Below, piece by piece: positions 39,490 to 49,175 of a DNA stretch of 64,000 bases. The position numbers were made by a program, and so were the translations under genes. A model generated the notes under the pieces. That model did no database searches. It was not told where the DNA came from and saw nothing but the letters and a program-made list of their open reading frames with translations. How positions within the stretch are numbered: position 1 is the first letter of the stretch; the number at the start of each line of letters is the position of its first letter. Location of the stretch: the NCBI GenBank assembly GCA_026392845.1, contig JAPLBJ010000051.1, positions 1-64,000 of the forward strand, written 5' to 3'. The DNA is from Actinomycetota bacterium. Its GTDB lineage: Bacteria > Actinomycetota > Actinomycetes > Nanopelagicales > Nanopelagicaceae.

Positions 39490-40359
39490 CTATAAAACTA
39501 CCCCTGCAAAGAGATCAGTTTCTCGCCCTTGATCATTGAAAGGTTCTGCCTTATTTCCTTGAACGAGGGTGTAGTACTCATCTCCCCATATCTGTAATCC
39601 AAGATTATTTGAAAGCGCAAAAAAAGGACCATCGGTTGCAATCTGAGTCTCGTGCGCTTTCATTGCATCTAGCTTATGTTGAACATATTTACCGCCATCG
39701 ATAAGAGTTGTCACAAATTTGTCATCTTTCGCAAATGGAAGATCATCGACGCTCTCGACACCAAAGAAGTCAGAACCTAGTTCTTTCATCTTTTCCATAC
39801 TTTCTGCAAGTACAGATTTTGGCATCGTATTCCAATAAACTTTCTGAACTTTCCATTGATCGGCGAGTTCAACGGCTCGCATTGCAACGCGATGGGCTTG
39901 AATATGATCTGGATGTCCATAGCCACCTATTTCATCGTATGTAATGACTACATGAGGTTTTACCTCATGAATTATCTTCACAACAAGGTGAGCAGCGGTA
40001 TCTAGGTCTGCTTGCCAAAATACATCAGGGCGATTATTCGGTTCGGTATCCATCATGCCGCTATCTCGAAAACTCTTCTCGGGTGCTCCAAGAAAACGAA
40101 AATCGGTAATACCGAGTGCTTGCATGGCTTTAGCTAATTCAACTTCGCGATGCTTGCCCAAGCCATCGTCTACTCCACTGGCAAGATGAGCCAAAGTCGG
40201 TACTAGAACTTCACCTTCTTCTCCGCGTGTGCATGTAAGAAGAGTGATGTGTGCACCTAAATCCGAATATAGAGCCATTGTTGCGCCATTATTTATAGTC
40301 TCATCATCGGGATGTGCGTGAACTAGTAGCAGTCGAAACCCCTCATACGAATCGCGCAT
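39490..40359 (-). CDS. mshB: Mycothiol biosynthesis GlcNAc-Ins deacetylase MshB
   Basis: LLLVHAHPDDETINNGATMALYSDLGAHITLLTCTRGEEGEV, GYGHPDHIQAHRVAMRAV. Confidence 0.92.
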   Translation of the reverse strand: MRDSYEGFRLLLVHAHPDDETINNGATMALYSDLGAHITLLTCTRGEEGEVLVPTLAHLASGVDDGLGKHREVELAKAMQALGITDFRFLGAPEKSFRDSGMMDTEPNNRPDVFWQADLDTAAHLVVKIIHEVKPHVVITYDEIGGYGHPDHIQAHRVAMRAVELADQWKVQKVYWNTMPKSVLAESMEKMKELGSDFFGVESVDDLPFAKDDKFVTTLIDGGKYVQHKLDAMKAHETQIATDGPFFALSNNLGLQIWGDEYYTLVQGNKAEPFNDQGRETDLFAGVVL

Positions 40360-40377
40360 TTTCTTCTTTCGTCGATA

Positions 40378-41559
40378 TTAGTAAATCGGCAGTGATGGGT
40401 CTATTTGTTTTACCCATGCTACAACTCCACCGCTGACATGTGTCGCATCACTAAAGCCTGCATTTTTTAGCACCGCCAAACATTCAGCTGATCTAATGCC
40501 TGATTTGCAATGCAAGATGATCGGTCTATCTTGCGGCAATGTCGCAAGAGTGCTTCCATCGATAAATCCTTGCTTTGGTATAAGAGTTGCGCCAGGAATT
40601 TTTACAATATCCCATTCACTTGGTTCGCGAACATCAATCAAAAAGAATTTTTCATGACTATCCATCTTCTCTTTTAACGTCGTAACAGAGATGGTTGAAT
40701 CTTTGACGGCCATCTCGGCTGCATCTGTTAGTACTCCACAAAATGCTTCATAGTCAGGAAGAAGAGCAGTCTGTGTTGGCTTATCTCCACACAATGGACA
40801 GTTCGGGTCTTTGCGAACCTTTATCTTCCGATACGACATCTCAAGTGCGTCATAAATCATGAGAGAACCAATAAGTGGTTCGCCAATACCTGTAATTACT
40901 TTGATGGCCTCTGTGCTTTGTATTGAACCAATAGATGCACACAGAACACCGAGTACGCCACCTTCTGCGCAACTTGGCACCATACCTGGTGGCGGTGGCT
41001 CTGGATAAAGGCATCGATAACAAGGTCCGTATTCGGCCCAAAAAACACTTGCTTGTCCATCAAAACGATAAATGGACCCCCATACATACGGTTTCTTCAA
41101 AAGTACGCAAGCATCGTTGACTAAATAGCGAGTTGCAAAATTATCTGTGCCGTCAACAATAATGTCGTACTGAGAAAAAATCTCCATGACATTTGAAATA
41201 TCAAGACGTAATTCGTTAGTAATGACATTTACAAAAGGATTTATTTCTGCAATTTTCTCTTTAGCGCTAAGCGCCTTACTCTTTCCGATATCAGATTGGC
41301 CATGGATAATTTGGCGCTGCAAATTTGATTCATCAACGGTATCGAATTCTACAATTCCGATAGTGCCTACACCTGCTGCAGCTAAATACATCAGTGCAGG
41401 GGATCCCAGTCCGCCGGCTCCTACACATAAGACTTTTGCATTCATAAGTCGTTGTTGCCCTGCCATAGCAAGATCAGGAATTATCAAGTGGCGGCTATAG
41501 CGACGCACCTCATCAACGGTAAGTGCTGGACCGGGAGAAACTAGCGGAGGAATTTTCAT
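40378..41559 (-). CDS. moeZ: Adenylyltransferase/sulfurtransferase MoeZ (ThiF/MoeB plus rhodanese)
   Basis: RYSRHLIIPDLAMAGQQRLMNAKVLCVGAGGLGSP, CPLCG, rhodanese loop CKSGIRS; ATG 41559. Confidence 0.92.
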   Translation of the reverse strand: MKIPPLVSPGPALTVDEVRRYSRHLIIPDLAMAGQQRLMNAKVLCVGAGGLGSPALMYLAAAGVGTIGIVEFDTVDESNLQRQIIHGQSDIGKSKALSAKEKIAEINPFVNVITNELRLDISNVMEIFSQYDIIVDGTDNFATRYLVNDACVLLKKPYVWGSIYRFDGQASVFWAEYGPCYRCLYPEPPPPGMVPSCAEGGVLGVLCASIGSIQSTEAIKVITGIGEPLIGSLMIYDALEMSYRKIKVRKDPNCPLCGDKPTQTALLPDYEAFCGVLTDAAEMAVKDSTISVTTLKEKMDSHEKFFLIDVREPSEWDIVKIPGATLIPKQGFIDGSTLATLPQDRPIILHCKSGIRSAECLAVLKNAGFSDATHVSGGVVAWVKQIDPSLPIY

Positions 41560-41666
41560 TATGTACCATTCTGCCACGCGAAGAGTGGGCACCGCCAATT
41601 AGATGGTTGCGAATCATTTGCACTTTCATTAGTACTTTATCGCAATGTGGCTCTACCATTACTCCG

Positions 41667-42299
41667 ATGACAAGCACACAAGAGCACAAGGACGATATTC
41701 CTAAGGATAAGGCTCGCCTTCCCCGTGATGAGAGACGCGCAATTTTGCTCTCTGCAGCACTTGAGGTTTTCACAGCTGCTGGTTATCACGCCGCAGCAAT
41801 GGATGAAATTGCAGATCGCGCTGGAGTGAGCAAGCCGGTTCTCTACCAACATTTTCCATCAAAGCTTGATCTTTATTTGGCGGTACTCGATGTTCACATC
41901 GACTCATTAGTTTTTGAAATTCAGAAAGCAATAGCCTCCACGCCAGATAATGCAAGTCGAGTGCGTGCAACAGTTGTTGCATATTTTGCATTTATTGAAA
42001 GTGAGGGTGAAGCATTTCGCCTCCTTTTTGAAAGTGATATGAGTGTTGAGCCAGCAGTGCGCGAACGACTAACGCGAATGACTTATGACTGTGCCGCTGC
42101 AGCAAGTGCCGTTATTTCAGTTGATACTGGCCTACCAAAAGAGGCTGCAATGCTTCTTGGCGTTGGAATGATTGGATATGCCCAAGTTACAGCGCGACAT
42201 TGGTTAGAGCGCGATAGTAAACTCACTCGCCAGCAGGCTGTTGATTTAGTAGAAAATCTCATGTGGCGAGGCATTTCAGGATTTCCACTTAATCAATAA
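41667..42299 (+). CDS. TetR family regulator
   Basis: ILLSAALEVFTAAGYHAAAMDEIADRAGVSKPVLYQHFPSKLDLY; TACCAT-N7-ATG. Confidence 0.9.
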   Translation: MTSTQEHKDDIPKDKARLPRDERRAILLSAALEVFTAAGYHAAAMDEIADRAGVSKPVLYQHFPSKLDLYLAVLDVHIDSLVFEIQKAIASTPDNASRVRATVVAYFAFIESEGEAFRLLFESDMSVEPAVRERLTRMTYDCAAAASAVISVDTGLPKEAAMLLGVGMIGYAQVTARHWLERDSKLTRQQAVDLVENLMWRGISGFPLNQ

Positions 42300-42306
42300 T
42301 TTATTT

Positions 42307-42319
42307 GCGCACAGTGCGC
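42307..42319. promoter_or_regulatory. Palindrome GCGCAC-A-GTGCGC upstream of the DUF3107 gene (candidate operator)
   Basis: 13-bp perfect dyad, 26 bp upstream of the TAGGAT box. Confidence 0.4.
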
Positions 42320-42357
42320 GGTAATTGCAGATACTTCCCACCGATAGGATTAGCACT

Positions 42358-42615
42358 ATGACAACTAAGAAGAGCCAATCGAGCCACAATAGTGAAGTAC
42401 GTATCGCAGTTACACACGTCAGTGGCGACCTTACATTTGAATGCCCCCTCAGCCCTGCTGATATTCGCGCTGCAGTTGCAACTGCACTTTCTTCAGGTAA
42501 GCCGCTAGAACTAACAGATACTCGTGGCCACGAAATTATTGTCCCTGCTGACAAAATTGCTTTTGTTGAAGTTGGTAATCCTGCGGCTCGTCGTGTGGGC
42601 TTCGGCGCACTCTAA
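42358..42615 (+). CDS. DUF3107 family protein
   Basis: VRIAVTHVSGDLTFECPLSPADIRAAVATALSSG; TAGGAT-N7-ATG. Confidence 0.85.
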   Translation: MTTKKSQSSHNSEVRIAVTHVSGDLTFECPLSPADIRAAVATALSSGKPLELTDTRGHEIIVPADKIAFVEVGNPAARRVGFGAL

Positions 42616-42616
42616 G

Positions 42617-43966
42617 GTGAGTAAAACTTTTGCTGATCTCCCACTTCGCCGTGAAACGATAGAAGCACTCAACACTCACGGCTTTACATCGCCATTTCCT
42701 ATTCAAGAGATGGTTCTGCCAATCGCACTCAGTGATGGAGATGTAATTGGGCAAGCAAAGACAGGAACTGGAAAAACACTTGCATTTGGAATTCCACTTA
42801 TCGAAAAAGTTATTGCACCACTTGATTCACAATGGGCAGACTTTGATAATAAAGGACTTCCCCAGGTATTAGTCGTTGTTCCAACACGAGAACTATGTGT
42901 TCAAGTAACAAAAGATATTGATGAATTAGCCAATAATCGCGGAATTAGAACTCTTGCAGTTTATGGTGGACGCGCATTTGAACCACAGATTGAAGCGCTG
43001 ACAAATGGTGTTGAAATTGTTGTGGGAACTCCAGGTCGACTCTTAGATTTATATCGTCAGGGACAACTCAAGCTCAAAGAAGTCTCTCGACTTGTGCTCG
43101 ATGAAGCAGATGAAATGCTTGACCTTGGTTTTTTGCCTGATGTAGAGAAAATATTCACGAGTACGCCAAAGCGCTCCCAGACGATGCTTTTTTCAGCCAC
43201 AATGCCTGGAGATATCATCGCTCTTGCACGACGCTTTATGAACCAGCCAATTCATATTCGCACTCAAGATAATGAAGATGAAGGCGCAGTAGTTTCACGC
43301 ATTGAACAACATGTTTACCGGGCACATGCTCTAGATAAGATTGAAATGCTCGCACGAATCCTTCAGGCTGATGGTCGCGGACCAACAATTGTCTTCTGTC
43401 GTACTAAGCGAACATGCCAAAAAACCGCTGATGATTTGTTGGAACGTGGCTTCAGGTCTTCCACAATTCATGGCGATCTTGGTCAGGGTGCTCGCGAGAA
43501 AGCTCTCTCAGATTTCAAAGCCGGAAAATCCGATGTTCTTGTCGCAACCGATGTCGCAGCACGAGGAATTGATATTGACGGAATTACCCACGTAATCAAT
43601 TACCAATGTCCTGAAGATGAGAAGACATACGTTCACCGAATTGGTAGAACAGCTCGCGCTGGCGCAGATGGAATTGCAGTCACATTTGTTGATTGGGATG
43701 AACTTGCTCGCTGGAAGATGATTGATGGCGCACTCGCACTTGGTTTACCGGAACCAGAAGAGACTTATTCCTCTTCTGAACACTTATTTGAAGTTATGAA
43801 AATTCCTGCAGGAACAACGGGCCGAATCAATAAAGCTAAAGCGGTAGTTGCGCCTGCTAGAAAAGCAGAACCCTCCAGAAAAGCAGAACCTGCGAAAAAG
43901 ATAGAGATAGCAAAAAAGAGTGAGCGCGTACGAACTCGCAATAAGAAATTTAAGAGCGAAGCCTAA
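42617..43966 (+). CDS. DEAD/DEAH box RNA helicase, GTG start
   Basis: GQAKTGTGKTLAFGIPL, LDEADEMLDLGF, SATMP, HRIGRTARAG; GTG 42617 (VSKTFADLPL). Confidence 0.93.
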   Translation: MSKTFADLPLRRETIEALNTHGFTSPFPIQEMVLPIALSDGDVIGQAKTGTGKTLAFGIPLIEKVIAPLDSQWADFDNKGLPQVLVVVPTRELCVQVTKDIDELANNRGIRTLAVYGGRAFEPQIEALTNGVEIVVGTPGRLLDLYRQGQLKLKEVSRLVLDEADEMLDLGFLPDVEKIFTSTPKRSQTMLFSATMPGDIIALARRFMNQPIHIRTQDNEDEGAVVSRIEQHVYRAHALDKIEMLARILQADGRGPTIVFCRTKRTCQKTADDLLERGFRSSTIHGDLGQGAREKALSDFKAGKSDVLVATDVAARGIDIDGITHVINYQCPEDEKTYVHRIGRTARAGADGIAVTFVDWDELARWKMIDGALALGLPEPEETYSSSEHLFEVMKIPAGTTGRINKAKAVVAPARKAEPSRKAEPAKKIEIAKKSERVRTRNKKFKSEA

Positions 43967-44646
43967 ATTAGTTCTAACTTCTCCAGTAAAGAGTAAGCAA
44001 GTTCTCGATATGCACTTGCAATCTCGCTTCGATAACTTTGAGTAATGACTGAACTCGTCTGACTCAGGGATTCACCTACTAGTTCCGAATTAGGAATAGT
44101 GGCATCTAGATACGAAAAGGATTCATCCCAATAATCTCCACTACTTCCTAATTCAATTTTGAATCCTATTGTGGACTTATTCTGGGCAATTTTGCTTGCC
44201 TGATTAGCTCCTCGAATTGAATGTAAGTTTGCAGCGACTGGAATCAGAGTCAAATCTGCTATTTCTATGGCCATGACCAATCGTGGATCAATAGTTGAAG
44301 GAGTATCCATTAGAACCAAGTCATACTCTTTAGGTAATGAATCAATAAACTTGGCAAAACTCTCTGATTCGACCAGGCTCGATATTCTTGAATCAGAAGG
44401 AATGAAATCAAATCTTTCTGCAACAGTAGTTATCTGAGATTCATTAATAGTCGATCCAAGAACAAAATCAGTAAGGGTTATGCGTTCATTTTCAAGACCA
44501 AGTTTGAATGTTAATGAGGTTGAAACATCTAAATCTAAGAGCAATACTTTCTTGCCATACTCAACACAAGCAACCGCTAATGCGTGAGCGGTTGTAGATT
44601 TACTTGTTCCGCCTGTCACATTTGCAATCGCAACAATTTTTCTCAT
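43963..44646 (-). CDS. ParA/Soj family ATPase-like protein with altered Walker A
   Basis: IVAIANVTGGTSKSTTAHALAVACVEYGKKVLLLDLDVSTSLTFKLG. Confidence 0.82.
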   Translation of the reverse strand: MRKIVAIANVTGGTSKSTTAHALAVACVEYGKKVLLLDLDVSTSLTFKLGLENERITLTDFVLGSTINESQITTVAERFDFIPSDSRISSLVESESFAKFIDSLPKEYDLVLMDTPSTIDPRLVMAIEIADLTLIPVAANLHSIRGANQASKIAQNKSTIGFKIELGSSGDYWDESFSYLDATIPNSELVGESLSQTSSVITQSYRSEIASAYRELAYSLLEKLELI

Positions 44647-45434
44647 GCGCTTTGCTCAAGATTCCAGCGAATACGAGCCTTTTTGAGTATTGGTGGTTCA
44701 GCAATTGCCGGAGGAATAAGTGAGAGTGTTTTGCGTGTGGTTTTTAAAGCAATCGAAGTTGCGAATTGTGCACCTGGAAGATTCGGCCAACCATAAAGAG
44801 AGCGCGCCCAGTTAGGGAGCGAAGATGCTGCAAGAGTTGCAAGAGTTGCCCACGCAGGAGCTGCAGGTGTTGCAAAGCGAACCATTTTCGGCATTGGTGG
44901 GATAGATAGAAAGAGTGCAGCTCGTTTAGCATCATCGGAAGCACTCAGTTCTGGGCTGATTGTGTTGAAGTAATCATTGAGCTCTTGCAAAGAGATCGGA
45001 ATATCGGCAGTTGGAATTCCAACTAATTCAGCAAATGTACGCATTTCACTTACATACTGATCTTGCTCTTGATTTGATAGCTGCATACCTGAGCGCACTG
45101 CTGTGTCCAAGAAAGAATCCACCATTGCCATATGAACCCATAGCAAATGATGTGGGTCGTCTAATCCCAGTTTTGTGTGGATTGCACGCACGCGGGATGC
45201 AAGCTTTTCTGCTTCAGCAACTTCACCGAAAGTTATCGTCGTAACGTAATCACCTGTGCGTTGCAATCTGCCCCATGCATCATCACGAAAATTTGAATGT
45301 GCTGCGACACCAGCCATAGCCACCGGATGTAGCGCTTGTTCGAGCAATGCACGTATTCCGCCAACTGCCATAGAAGGATCAGAGTGAATCTTCCACGTAA
45401 CAGTGGCGGGTGAATAAAGGCCTGGATTAATCAT
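44643..45434 (-). CDS. Oxygenase MpaB/DUF2236 family protein
   Basis: GGIRALLEQALHPVAMAGVAAHSNFRDDAWGRLQRTGDYV, LLWVHMAMVDSFL. Confidence 0.85.
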   Translation of the reverse strand: MINPGLYSPATVTWKIHSDPSMAVGGIRALLEQALHPVAMAGVAAHSNFRDDAWGRLQRTGDYVTTITFGEVAEAEKLASRVRAIHTKLGLDDPHHLLWVHMAMVDSFLDTAVRSGMQLSNQEQDQYVSEMRTFAELVGIPTADIPISLQELNDYFNTISPELSASDDAKRAALFLSIPPMPKMVRFATPAAPAWATLATLAASSLPNWARSLYGWPNLPGAQFATSIALKTTRKTLSLIPPAIAEPPILKKARIRWNLEQSA

Positions 45435-45435
45435 T

Positions 45436-46053
45436 TTATGCGCTGATAAACCCACGGATTGCATCAACAATCATTTGAACTGCGATAGCGGCAAGTAATA
45501 GTCCTGCAATTCGTGCAACGAGGGTTACGCCTGCTTCACGGATTACACGCAAGATCGTTGTAGACGAAAGTAGCGCAAGTGCGATGACAACATGTACCGC
45601 AACTACTGCTGCAATGAGACCAAATTTATATGCCGGCGTTGTCGCATCTTGTACAAAGAGCATCGTTGCAACAATTGCACCAGGGCCTGCTAATAAAGGA
45701 GTTCCTAGGGGAACTAATGCAACATTTGCATTCTCAGATTTTGAACCTTCACTACCTCGTCCCGTCAAAAGTTCGAGTGAGATAAGAAGAAGTAAAAGTC
45801 CACCTGCCGCTTGAAGTGCACCAATAGATACATTGAGATACGAAAGTATGAGTCGACCAAAAAGTGCAAAAACTGAAATAACAAGAAGTGAGACTAGGGC
45901 AGCTTGTACAGCAAGTTGGCGGCGAACTTTTGCGCTCTTATCAGCAACTAAGCTAAGAAAAATAGGAGTTGCACCCGGTGGATCCATAATCACCAGCAGG
46001 GTTACAAAAGATTGAATGGTGAAAGTTAGTGCACTTGTTTCTGCAAGATTCAT
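45436..46053 (-). CDS. MarC family membrane protein
   Basis: LVIMDPPGATPIFLSLVA, PLGTPLLAGPGAIVATMLF. Confidence 0.9.
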   Translation of the reverse strand: MNLAETSALTFTIQSFVTLLVIMDPPGATPIFLSLVADKSAKVRRQLAVQAALVSLLVISVFALFGRLILSYLNVSIGALQAAGGLLLLLISLELLTGRGSEGSKSENANVALVPLGTPLLAGPGAIVATMLFVQDATTPAYKFGLIAAVVAVHVVIALALLSSTTILRVIREAGVTLVARIAGLLLAAIAVQMIVDAIRGFISA

Positions 46054-46895
46054 GCCCTTACCACCCTTCTTTGATCAGACTCTGATTCTAGTCGAAGCCA
46101 TTGTTCTGGGCTTGTCCAATTCTCCCCTAATGAATTCATCTTCCCTGTGCCGTGATAATCACTTGACCCTGTAATTACTAAGTTCTTTTCAATTGCAATT
46201 GCGCGCAACATGTCCCGCTCTGCCGGGCTGTGATCTCTGTGATCCACTTCAATGCCATTTAGTCCTGCTTCACATAGTTCTAATAAATCATCACTGACAA
46301 GAATTTTGCCTCGATGTGAGGCGAATGCATGTGCAATAACAGCAACTCCCCCAGCGGATCGAATAGCTCTAATTGCATCAGCAGGAGTTGGCGCTGCATG
46401 CGATACATAGAATCTAGATTCATTATGAAGTAACTCTTGGAATGCTTCATCTCTACTGGAGATAACACCATTTTTCACAAGTGCATCGGCTAAATGCGGA
46501 CGGCCAAGTGTTGCACCTGCAGATTTTAGGGATTCAACATCTTCAATGGAAATATCTATTCCTTCCGCACGCATGAGTTCAATCATCTTCTTCATGCGGG
46601 GAATACGGCCATCTCTGGTTTCTTCCAATAACTGTTGCATCGCTAAATTCTTTTCATCAAAGAGAAGACCAAGCATGTGAACACTTATTCCATCGTGAGT
46701 TAGACATGAAATTTCAGCGCCAAGTACTAGCTCTAGGTCACCGCGCAGAGATTGTCGTGCTTCATTCCAGCCAGATGTCGTGTCATGGTCTGTGATTGCT
46801 AAAACTTTAACGCCTTGCGAAAGAGCCTTATTAATAAGTTCTCTGGGAGTATCCGTGCCATCGCTACACGTAGTGTGAGTGTGTAGATCAATCAT
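46050..46895 (-). CDS. PHP domain phosphoesterase (RNase AM/TrpH-like)
   Basis: MIDLHTHTTCSDGTDTPRELI, AITDHDTTSGW, GSSDYHG; ORF extends to 46913. Confidence 0.88.
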   Translation of the reverse strand: MIDLHTHTTCSDGTDTPRELINKALSQGVKVLAITDHDTTSGWNEARQSLRGDLELVLGAEISCLTHDGISVHMLGLLFDEKNLAMQQLLEETRDGRIPRMKKMIELMRAEGIDISIEDVESLKSAGATLGRPHLADALVKNGVISSRDEAFQELLHNESRFYVSHAAPTPADAIRAIRSAGGVAVIAHAFASHRGKILVSDDLLELCEAGLNGIEVDHRDHSPAERDMLRAIAIEKNLVITGSSDYHGTGKMNSLGENWTSPEQWLRLESESDQRRVVRA

Positions 46896-47796
46896 GCGCT
46901 TCCGCCCGATCAACTCGTGTGCGAAGTACTACTAGTACGCAACCAATAAGAATGAGCGCAATCCCAGGAATGATTCCAAGAGGAGGTTTTTGTCCAAGCC
47001 ACCACACTGCCAAAATGGAACTCACTGGAACTTCAAAAAAGACAATGAGTGAAACAACAGCAGGTGAGACGCGCTTGAGTGCTGCATTAAACATCGTATG
47101 ACCAAGCAGTTGCGCGCCAAGAATGAGACCAAGAACGATCCACCATTGTTTAGCCGAGAAATACAAAATTTCATTCCCAGCAATTATTGCCATTGGAAGT
47201 GCAGTTATTGCACATATGAAATAACAAATAGTCGTATATGTAGTTGTCTCAATAGTTCTCTGTGCCCTGGATCCTGCCATCATATAAAGAGCCGCCAAAG
47301 CTGCAGAAATTAGTGCTGCAATATCTCCAAGAAAACTTCTAAGTGAAATCTGTAAATCTATTCCAGAAATAAGTAATACTCCAGAAAAACTAACAACCAT
47401 TCCAAACCACGCTCTTGATGGAATATGACCTCCACTCAATTTTATGAACAATGCAGCAAAGATTGGTTGGAGAGCAACAATTGCAGTTCCTGCAGCAACA
47501 CTTGTCATGCGCATAGCTAAAAAGAATCCATAAAAATGAAGTGCGAGAGTCACTCCAGCAATGGCTGCCCATTTCATTCCTTCACGATGACTCTTTAGGT
47601 GTGTATGTCGAATAGCAAAAGGAAGAGTCATGAGAGATCCGCCAAGATTTCTCCAGAATATTAATGTGAGCACTGGCATCGAACTCATCGCAATAAGTGG
47701 GCCCGATGTTCCAATCCCAATGATTCCTAGACCTAATCGAATGAGATCTGGGCGAGCAGGGATGGCTATATGGCTATCTCTTGCGTGAGGCTGCAT
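46888..47796 (-). CDS. EamA/DMT-family transporter
   Basis: 10-TM pattern, two EamA-like halves; ATG 47796 preceded by TACCGT-N6. Confidence 0.85.
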   Translation of the reverse strand: MQPHARDSHIAIPARPDLIRLGLGIIGIGTSGPLIAMSSMPVLTLIFWRNLGGSLMTLPFAIRHTHLKSHREGMKWAAIAGVTLALHFYGFFLAMRMTSVAAGTAIVALQPIFAALFIKLSGGHIPSRAWFGMVVSFSGVLLISGIDLQISLRSFLGDIAALISAALAALYMMAGSRAQRTIETTTYTTICYFICAITALPMAIIAGNEILYFSAKQWWIVLGLILGAQLLGHTMFNAALKRVSPAVVSLIVFFEVPVSSILAVWWLGQKPPLGIIPGIALILIGCVLVVLRTRVDRAEAHD

Positions 47797-47867
47797 AGGG
47801 CAACGGTATCTATTGCTCGTCACTTATACGAAAGCGGGAGTTCATCTTTAGAGGTTACCCTTAGCCC

Positions 47868-49175
47868 ATGAGCGGAAACTTGATAAAACGAGTATTTCTC
47901 GCCCGTCTTGCAGGCACAGCGGTCTTTGACCCAAATGGTGATCCAGTAGGTAAGGTGCGAGATGCTGTCGCGACCCTGCGTTCTAATAATCAACCACCGC
48001 GAATTCTTGGTTTAGTTGTTGAAGTTCCATTACGTCGTCGCGTTTTTGTACCAATCACTCGTGTTACTTCAATTGAAAGTGGCACTGTAGTTATTACTGG
48101 TTTACTCAACATGCGCCGATTCGATACGCGTGCAGGAGAATTATTAGTTCTCGGTGAACTTGTGGATCGTTCAATCACACTTGTTGAATCAAATGAAAAC
48201 GTTGTCGTTGAAGATATGGGTATGGAGCAAAATCGCACTGGTGATTGGCTAATTACTAAAGTTCACATTATGCGCAAAGGCCATGGCCTGCGTCGCAAAG
48301 GCGCAACTTCTACCGTTGCGTGGGAAGAAGTAACTGGATTTGCATCACATGAACCAAATCAAGGTGTTACTAATTTACTCTCAACGCTTTCCAATCTTCG
48401 TGCAGCTGACCTTGCTGCAGTGTTACAAGACTTAGCCCCAAAGCGTCGAGTTGAAGTTGCTGGCGCTCTCAATGACGAACGACTTGCAGATGTACTTGAA
48501 GAAATGGATGAGAAAAGCCGAGTTGCACTCCTTGCCGAATTAGAAGGAGAGCGTGCAGCAGATGTACTCGGTGAGATGGATCCAGATGATGCAGCTGACT
48601 TACTTCGTGAAGTTGGAGCTGAACGTGCGCAAACACTGATTGATTTGATGGAACCAGAAGATGCTGAAGATGTTCTTCGCTTGATGAACTACGAAGATTA
48701 TTCAGCAGGTGGAATGATGACAACAGAACCAATTATTTTGAGTGCTGATTCAACAGTTGCCGACGCACTTGCTGCTGTTCGACAAAGTGAAATTTCTCCA
48801 GCACTTGCCTCTCAAATATTTATTTGTCGCCAACCTCTAGAAACGCCAACTGGACGTTTCATTGGAATGGCTCACTACCAACGCTTATTGCGCGAACCGC
48901 CTTCAACGCTTCTCGGCTCGATCGTTGATACTGATACACAGGGCCTGAACCCTGATGCAACACTCAACGAGGTTTCTTCATATTTAGCAAGCTATAACTT
49001 GCTCTCTGTTCCTGTTATCGATGCAAATGATCGCTTGCTTGGTGCAGTTACTGTCGATGATGTGCTCGATCACCTGTTGCCTGAAAACTGGCGCCATGAT
49101 CATCGCGAAACTTCGCGCACCCAAGTAGATATTGCTCAATTGGAGAAGGAGGGCGTTCACAATGGCACGCAATAA
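47868..49175 (+). CDS. PRC-barrel plus MgtE N-terminal plus CBS domain protein (no MgtE channel domain)
   Basis: ADVLEEMDEKSRVALLAELEGERAADVLGEMDPDDAADLLREV; CBS region; TACCCT-N6-ATG. Confidence 0.85.
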   Translation: MSGNLIKRVFLARLAGTAVFDPNGDPVGKVRDAVATLRSNNQPPRILGLVVEVPLRRRVFVPITRVTSIESGTVVITGLLNMRRFDTRAGELLVLGELVDRSITLVESNENVVVEDMGMEQNRTGDWLITKVHIMRKGHGLRRKGATSTVAWEEVTGFASHEPNQGVTNLLSTLSNLRAADLAAVLQDLAPKRRVEVAGALNDERLADVLEEMDEKSRVALLAELEGERAADVLGEMDPDDAADLLREVGAERAQTLIDLMEPEDAEDVLRLMNYEDYSAGGMMTTEPIILSADSTVADALAAVRQSEISPALASQIFICRQPLETPTGRFIGMAHYQRLLREPPSTLLGSIVDTDTQGLNPDATLNEVSSYLASYNLLSVPVIDANDRLLGAVTVDDVLDHLLPENWRHDHRETSRTQVDIAQLEKEGVHNGTQ

